Of a stretch of 64,000 nt of DNA, positions 57,716-64,000 are shown in pieces. Made by a program: the position numbers and the translations under genes. The notes beneath the pieces were generated by a model, which was not told where the DNA came from, searched no databases, and saw only the letters and a list, made by a program, of their open reading frames with translations. The stretch lies in NCBI GenBank assembly GCA_014904845.1, contig MU119337.1, forward strand, positions 62,001-126,000, read 5' to 3'. This DNA is from Acephala macrosclerotiorum. Taxonomy: Eukaryota; Ascomycota; Leotiomycetes; Helotiales; Mollisiaceae. Position 1 is the stretch's first letter, and each line of letters starts with the position of its first letter.

Positions 57716-59487
57716 CTAGGTCGAGAACCTAAAATCAGGATGATCATCCCCCATATTCCCCAACTCCTCTCTCTCCTCCACAAACCTCCAATCTCTCCCT
57801 CCTCTCTCCCTAACCTATTTCAAGCGGTCATCAGCATCTCAACTCCCAGCATTTCACCTTCCAGCATATTTCAAAAGAATGTAAAACGCACCTTATTCTC
57901 TGCCCTCAAACCAAAAAAGAAAACCGTGCACATAACCCCACACATTAACAACATCCCCAGACTCGTCCCATACCCCGTCTTATAACGCGGACTCTGATCC
58001 GGTATGAAGATATTCGAAGCCACGATTCCACCTGCGTTTCCAAGTCCGATTTGCATCGCTGTTGCGATGGCGCGTTTGTAGTGTCCTGCTACGTTCTGTC
58101 TTTCGCGTTAGCGAAAGAGCATGGGACGAAGCGCAAAGGGAGAGAGGTATGAGAGAGAGAGAAAAGGAAGAAAAGAGACGTACGTTGGAAAGCCAAACCC
58201 AAGTAACAGGCTGACACATATACCCTCCAGTGGTGATGAAGAAACAAGCCATATACTTAACACCCACACTGACTCTATCCTGACACAACAACACCACATA
58301 CCCGATCGTCCCGACAGTTATGCCAGCCATGCAGAAGCTATACCTGTGTTTTCTCCAATCTGCGATCCAAGCTGTGCCCAACGAAAATACAGCAGCACAG
58401 ATAAAGATCGGTATACTCCTCACCTGCGCAGCCTCAGAACTGAATCCCATCTCCTGAATAATAGTCGGAATGAAGAAACTAGTCGCATACCCCGTATTCA
58501 CAACGCCCATATACATGAATACTCCGCAATATATTTTCCAGTCTAAGAATACACGCTTGGCGGCTCGGCAATCGAGGTGATTCATTGTAAAGGAGCCGGT
58601 GTCGAGTGCGAGGCGGGAGATGAGTATTTTACGTTCTTCAGAAGAGAGGAAGTGCGAGGTTTCGGGCCAGTCGACGACTAGGAATTTGAAACCCACAGCA
58701 ACGACGATGGTGAGGAGGCCTTCGATTATGAAGATCCAGCGCCAGCCTGTATGTACTCTCCCATTAGCTCTCTTTCTCAAACCCAAGAAATGGAACGAGT
58801 AACATACCGCTATATCCACCCACACCATCCATATGCACAATGCCATAAGCAAACAATCCTCCAAACGCCCCAGCAAGTATACTTGCCGAGAAGAAGACAC
58901 TCAACCTCCACTGCAACTCATACCGCTTATAATACATACTAATCAAATACACGGCACCAGGCACAAGCCCCGCCTCAAACACCCCCAAAAGGAACCTCAG
59001 CGCTACAAGAGAGCCGAAATTTCGAACTAGACCTTGACAGACAGTTATGATGCCCCAGAGGAACATGATGCTGCAGAGCCAGCTGGAGGGAGGGATACGT
59101 TTCAGTAGGATGTTGGAGGGGACTTCTAGGAGGATGTACCTATGAATTATGATCAGTATTGTTTCATAGCACTTTTTCTTGGACTGAAACTTACGGTATG
59201 AAGAAGATAAACAACGCAATGCTATAATCCTGCCCCTCCATCTTCAACTCCTTCGTCATGCCTTGGATTTTCGCATTCCCGATATTGACTCGATCCAAAA
59301 ATGCAAGGAGGAATAGGATGAGGAGGGGTGGGACGACATGGAGGTCTATCTTTCTAAGCAGTGCTTTCTCTGCTGCTGCGTCGATGGCAATTGTTTGTTC
59401 TGACTTCTCGATGTCTTCAGTGTGGACAATGTCTCCTTTCTCGTCGACGGGGAGCGCTATAGGGGTAGGATCGATTGGGCCACTCAT
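57716..59487 (-). CDS. DAL5-type anion:cation symporter (allantoate/nicotinate permease family)
   Basis: Five exons (59487-59195, 59139-58808, 58746-58184, 58095-57892, 57814-57716) join in phase to 496 residues; all four introns are 55-88 bp. The family markers are in order: LLRKIDLHVVPPLLILFLLA (helix 1), DRVNIGNAKIQGM, EVPSNILLKRIPPSSWL, FLLGVFEAGLVPGAVYLIS, WRWIFIIEGLLT, then second-half helices (VFMYMGVVNTGYATSFFIPT, GYMCQPVTWVWLSN, NVAGHYKRAIATAMQIGLGN). The end MGDDHPDFRFST matches the usual DDHPxFRF tail, which supports the last small exon. Proton-coupled uptake of organic anions such as allantoate, nicotinate or carboxylates at the plasma membrane is typical; the exact substrate is unknown. 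It lies beside an FAD oxidoreductase gene in the same orientation. Confidence 0.88.
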
Positions 59488-60279
59488 CTTGACGGACGCA
59501 GTACTTGGCTGATAGAACGAGGCGACGAAGGTTGAAGGGGTTAAAAGGAGGACGCTGGGGGGTGAAGCTCGAGACGAAGAGCACCAGCATTTTCAGAAAA
59601 CCTCAAAGATATCCTATCTCAACATCCTGCATCCCATCCACCAACAAGAGTCAACTGACAAACCGCGGAAAGAAAAGCGGCAAATGGAGATCCGGGGTCA
59701 AACTCTCGACATTGGCTGAAATGAGATGCATAAAGTCAAATGGAGCTATTCCGCACATTGCTAAGTATCCCCAGTGCGGGGAAGATAAGCGACCCCGCCA
59801 AGGACGAGACCCCTGACATATCATATCAAAGTCCAGCTTGAACATTGACAGCGGGGAGAAGATGCCTGGAAATGCAAGGCTATTGCTGAAAGACTCGTTC
59901 CGGAAGATAGAGAATTTATGGAGATATTCCGCTAGAATAACTTCAACACATTCTGCTACTTAAAATTGTTGCGCGGGGAGATTCCTGTTGTCCCTTACCG
60001 TCTTTGAAAAATTTGCTCGTGGGCGAAGAAGTCCTACCTTGCTTCGACACTCAAGATGCTCTGTCTTTCGAAACGTCTGACCTTGCCTTGACAGCTAAAT
60101 AATTCGTTGCGAATTGCAAGGAGCGGCAGTGGACGACCGCCGGGACCGCTGGCGGGGCGGCCTACCGCCAGCCTGCGATGTGCAACGAAAAGCCGAGAAG
60201 CTGTTGGACATTGAAATATCTGCAACGCTCTTCAAAGTCACAGCCCACAGCCGGACACTCGAGAAAGACTTCAATGTCC
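59488..60279. other. intergenic region
   Basis: About 790 bp between two minus-strand genes: promoter of the transporter and 3' flank of the oxidoreductase. 60125-60180 has a G/C-rich inverted patch (GGCGG/CCGCC). No gene is seen. Confidence 0.35.
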
Positions 60280-61782
60280 CTACCCAGCCTTCGACTCAAC
60301 CTCCATAGAATTCGGCTTCGTATGCAATCGTCCCTTGAATCTCTTCTTCATCCTCTCTTCGGTGACCTTGAATACATTAGGGAACCACTCATTTAATCCC
60401 TCCCCTTCCCCTTTGCTTTCAATCATGTCAACCAAAGCCGTCGCACACATCCAACAAAGCACCATCCCATGCCCTTGGAAACTAGCCCCTACCAATAGTC
60501 CTTCCTGTCCTGGAATCTCACCCACAAACGGAAACCCATCACTACTATACCCCATGATACCAGTCCATTCTTTTCTCACCCTCCCCTCAGGATCATCTTC
60601 TCCCCATTGTTTGCCAAAATACCTAGGCGTCGTTTCCGTTAAGTATTTACTAATCTCTTCGTTCTTACTCGTATCGTCTGTAGTACCAAACTCAAACAAT
60701 CCTTCCTCTTGAGCTTTGACAAGACCGCCACCGATTATGATGTCACCTGCGAATTTCGACCCAGGAAGACGAGGGATCATGTACTCATACCCATTCTCGT
60801 AGATGAATGAATATGTCCCCTTCAACCCATCTTTCGGCATCTTGTTCCCAGGACGATGGGCAGTAATCTGACCTCTGAGCGGAACAATCGATCCCTGAAA
60901 CTCATTCCAAAGATGTGCTGTGTACCCATTCGTAGCCAACACCACCTTCTTCGCTCTCACCGTTCCTCTCGCCGTCCTGACCATCCACTCTTCTACATCT
61001 TCGGATTCGAGATCGATGCAGCAGGCGTATTGGTGTATAGCTGTAGACCGAGAGGGAGGCAGAGCTTGAGGAGACCGACGACGAATTTATACGCACTCAA
61101 ACTCCCCGCTTCATAACTAACTGCTCCGACAAATTCCACGCCTTTCACACCCCAATGCTCCCTTGCCTCCTCTTTCGTCCAGAAACGGTATCTGCTAACC
61201 GTCTTCAAGTCTTGATCACTCGGCATAGCCTCCCTCATAGCTTCAATAGCAGTATGCGCTTCATCCCATTGTGCCTGGTCATAAACAACATCCACCGTAT
61301 CGCCTTGCCAACTATCACATTCTATTTCATGTTCTTTCGCGAATTTGTGGACGGAAAGGATGTTTGCATATTCAAGGCGTGCGATCTTGACTGCTTCGGT
61401 GGTCCCTAGTTCTGCGGCGTTGGAGAGGAACGAGCGGTAGGAGGCGGCTTTTGTATGTCCTCCTATGTTCCAACATTAGCTCGGTAAAAGATGAGGTGCA
61501 GGGGAGAGTACCGTTTCGTCCCGTAGCTCCAGAACAGGTTTGTCGTGCTTCGAGCAGGAGTATGCGCCCGTGGTTGGAGTTTTGGAGGAGGTTCCACGCG
61601 ATTGAAGAGCCGGTGATACCGCTTCCTATGATCACCACATCTGCAATTTCCGGCAGACTGGAGCTGGATACATAATCTGCCAATTCTGCATCTGGAGGGT
61701 CCTGCCAGTAACTTGTCGTGGGGTTCGGGCCAGGAAGTGTGACGGGAATAGCTGCTCGTTCATCCATGGTAATATGATGCAA
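60280..61782 (-). CDS. DAO-type FAD-dependent oxidoreductase, apparent frameshift
   Basis: Exon 1 ends at 61512, intron 61463-61511, exon 2 from 61462 to the stop at 60280. The N-terminus has the dinucleotide-binding motif VVIIGSGITGSSIAWNLLQN and, across the intron, GATGRNGGHTKAAS, which is typical of amine/amino-acid oxidases of the DAO family. Then VVLATNGYTAHLW, GQITAHRP, DIIIGGGL and WTGIMGYSSDGFPFVGEIPG follow, with LLVGASFQGHGMVLCWMCAT near the C-terminus. Near 60985-61000 the frame shifts by one base (SISNP then EDVEEWMV): one added base would make one protein of about 480 residues. A short unseen intron does not fit. The sequence is otherwise well conserved, so a base-call error or a recent mutation is possible. 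Either ATG 61782 or 61767 may be used. It probably oxidises a small amine or amino acid. Confidence 0.8.
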
Positions 61783-62445
61783 GGCCCTATATTTTCAAGA
61801 GAGGCAAGATAGGAAAGACAGGAGATAGATAGCAATAGAAATGATAAACAAGAGAGAAGGACCTACATTTCGCTACTGGCGGCTTGATATGTTATCTTGG
61901 GATGGCTGCTGGTAGCTCAAGAGTGGATAGCTGTTTGTCTTCATCGGAAAGAGCTTCCAGTCTGGGGTTGATTTTGGAGTGACTCCGCTTATATAAGCTC
62001 CCAGAAATGCACTATGGTGAACTGGCGCTGGCCCAATTTCGCGCACTAAGTATTTCTCCTCTCTTCATAACACTAGAATGACTCGATAAGCTGGGCTGAA
62101 CACGCTTCGCACTGCCATGCAATCGAGGATTATTGTCAGGAACCAGCAGCCATCATGAAGGACACAGACATCACGATCAAGAGGAACAAGAATGGAGAAG
62201 AGGTTCAATTCTCAGCAAGAGCTATCACCAGCCAGCAAAAAGTCATGCTATGCTCCCTCCCTTATCCCCTTGAAGTCAGTACAAATGGCAAGCCTGCCCC
62301 TTTCTCAAAGAATGAAAATCCCTATCCCCTATGCCATCCAGCCAGCGCAGCCAGCAAAAATCAACGCAAATGTCCGCGAAAGCTCTAGTCTATCAAAAGA
62401 TATGAGGGAGACATGATGGAGCGTATTCTCAAAAAGTGAGAGAAA
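61783..62445. other. intergenic region
   Basis: About 660 bp upstream of the oxidoreductase gene and downstream of the next minus-strand gene. A 77-codon plus-strand frame at 62155 has no recognisable content, so I do not call it. Confidence 0.35.
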
Positions 62446-63262
62446 CTAGAGTTCTTCTGCAGCTTCACCCTTCTTGGCTTTCTTCTTGGGTTGTGGTGCG
62501 CCTTCCTTCTTGCAGTGGACAATTAGGCGGGTCCAAGATTCTTCGGGGTCCCATTCGAAGCCTGCTAGGACTGGGTTCTCGAGTTCGTCATCTGCCTGTT
62601 CATTCCCACTCATCAGTCTTTATCCAACTCCAGAGTTGATGGCAGATGAGGGTTAAGAGGGGAAGGAGAAGCAAGGGAGGAGACCTACCTTCTTCCGATA
62701 TTGCTTGTAGATGGCATCTAACGCATCCTTGATGGTAACACCCTTCAGGTTCCGCGCAGTAACCTCGAGTCCGAGAGGGAAGTGTAGGTCAATCTTCTTG
62801 ATTGGTGGTGTGGTGAGTAATTTCTTGAGGGCACTCTTCTCTGGCTCCTCGATCGACATGGGGGATTTGTTGATACGCCTGCAAAGAACATCCCCATCAG
62901 TATCACCCTCATCATCTTTCGTCCATCATCCGCAGAGGAATCAAGGTAGGGGTAAGGCAAGGGTGAGGAGTAGGCTCACCAATTCAACTTCTGCGTCTCT
63001 TTCGCAATCTCAATCTTTGTTCCTTCTTCCTCTACAACACAATTAGTATCATCCTTACCTCGCCTCAACTTTACACTCCGGTATATCCGGCAGGTGACAG
63101 GAAAAGAAACATACCCAAATCCTTGATATTAAACACACCAGCAGCAGCCGCCGAGCTCTGTCTTCGCTTCGCAGCCTTCTCCTCCTTTGGTGGACTCGAA
63201 GAGAGACCTTGAACAGCAGAGTCGACCTTTGACAAAGGTGTAGGTGCAGCGTCGGCAGACAT
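62446..63262 (-). CDS. small conserved protein, DUF6699-like
   Basis: Four exons (63262-63115, 63031-62980, 62878-62689, 62595-62446) join in phase to 179 residues. The N-terminal 45 residues are a Ser/Ala/Lys-rich linker. The core INKSPMSIEEPEKSALKK, KKIDLHFPLGLEVTARNLKG and VTIKDALDAIYKQYRKK, then AGFEWDPEESWTRLIVHCKK, has the layout of the fungal DUF6699 fold (beta strand, GVT-x-D-x-L-xAIY helix, closing strand). The C-terminal tail is lysine-rich (PKKKAKKGEAAEEL). No enzymatic motif is seen; probably a nuclear or cytosolic binding protein. It is intact and its codon use is regular, so it looks like core genome rather than accessory. Confidence 0.75.
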
Positions 63263-64000
63263 GATTGTGATGATGGTGAATGAATAAACTTCTAGAGTTC
63301 TAATTGAAGACGAGAAGTTGAGGTACGAAGGCTATTTGTATCTCACGAAGCTGGGAATCAGAATCGAAAGATATGACAGATTGTGGTGTGATGTTTGTTG
63401 CTTTGTGCAGGCACAAGACGGGATTGAATGCGATTGCTGATGGAAAGAGATCAGGTACGATGCAGGTGGAAGAAGAAGAAGGAAGGGAGAAGACCGAAGG
63501 CAGCTTGGGTGTTTGACGTCTCCTGAGCGGGGTATCAAGCTCACGTTATTCGTCGCGTGACCCCTCCCTCACACCATCCCTTTGAAGGAGCTCGCCTACT
63601 TCTGGTCTAGTCCTGATTGAGTAACAATCTTGCGGGGAAAGCTCTCAAGTGGGGCAAAGCTGAGTGAGAGAATCCGGGGAAATACGCTAGCTGGGTGACG
63701 AGTTTGGGGGCTGAAAGGAGTGGGAAAATTCAGTGAGGGATTATGGGCGACAAAGAACAATCGCATAGGGCAAGAAAGGGGATTGGAAGATGGCTTGGAG
63801 TGTGGTGTTGGCAATTGTAAAAGAGTACCCTTTGTGCACTGTCCGGCAACTTTAATTTATAGTGCTGATTTGATGCTGCATAATGCAAGCACCTCATTTC
63901 CCAGCCAATGTCCGTATGAATTACCTTACAATTCCTAATGCTTCCATGCTCAATTGTAAAATATAACATACAAACATTTGGATGTATTCATTTCACATTA
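63263..64000. other. intergenic region to window end
   Basis: Promoter side of the preceding minus-strand gene; A/G-rich runs at 63460-63490. No further gene is supported. Confidence 0.35.

Noticed and set aside
62155..62416. Plus-strand frame starting MKDTDITIKRNKNGEE
   Set aside because: No family resemblance; overlaps the region just downstream of a convincing minus-strand gene and lacks features of a gene of its own.

Overview
The window looks like an accessory, repeat-rich region of a filamentous ascomycete (Pezizomycotina) genome. Genes carry short introns (about 40-80 bp) with GTANGT donors, CTAAC-like branch sites and NAG acceptors. The protein families are typical of that group: HET domain, fungal Zn-cluster factor, CorA-like, DAL5-like transporter. 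Transposons are reduced to AT-rich, ORF-less sequence by C-to-T and G-to-A changes, the pattern of repeat-induced point mutation (RIP). A Leotiomycetes-type host is my guess only.

Layout. 1-3208: a fungal-specific transcription factor gene whose 5' exon and C-terminal exons are separated by about 1.6 kb of tRNA-like repeat units. 3486-5932 (minus): a broken HeLo-like/pseudokinase gene split by a 549-bp hAT-like MITE. 6474-27843 (plus): a kinase-SEL1-ankyrin gene with small lesions, split by a 16.6-kb composite transposon island (8584-25206) that contains a 12.2-kb LTR retrotransposon. 28190-30817: mostly gene-poor, with a second RIP-worn copy of the MITE. 30818-34401: an intact kinase-TPR gene. 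34644-37854 (minus): a kinase plus pseudokinase gene. 39293-40709: a CorA-like membrane protein. 41264-43297: an intact HET-domain gene. 45055-46521: an MFS transporter. 47044-47310: a small hypothetical. 47770-50196: a HET pseudogene with a TA-flanked 377-bp MITE inside it, followed 4 bp after its stop by a 3.56-kb AT-rich element that is one giant palindrome (50203-53767). 54015-54278: a relic of an FAD monooxygenase. 54685-55896 (minus): an uncharacterised, possibly F-box-like protein. 57716-59487 (minus): a DAL5-type transporter. 60280-61782 (minus): a DAO-type FAD oxidoreductase with an apparent one-base frameshift. 62446-63262 (minus): a small conserved DUF6699-like protein.

Common theme. 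From 3.5 to 50 kb the genes are mostly fungal self/non-self recognition or regulated cell-death types (HeLo-like plus pseudokinase, kinase plus SEL1/ankyrin, kinase plus TPR, kinase plus pseudokinase, HET, CorA-like). Intact members sit beside members broken by transposons whose exact boundaries and target-site duplications can be read. In three cases removing the insert plus one target copy gives back the reading frame. From 57 kb on the content is more ordinary metabolism and transport. All domain names come from motif recognition by eye; no database search was run.
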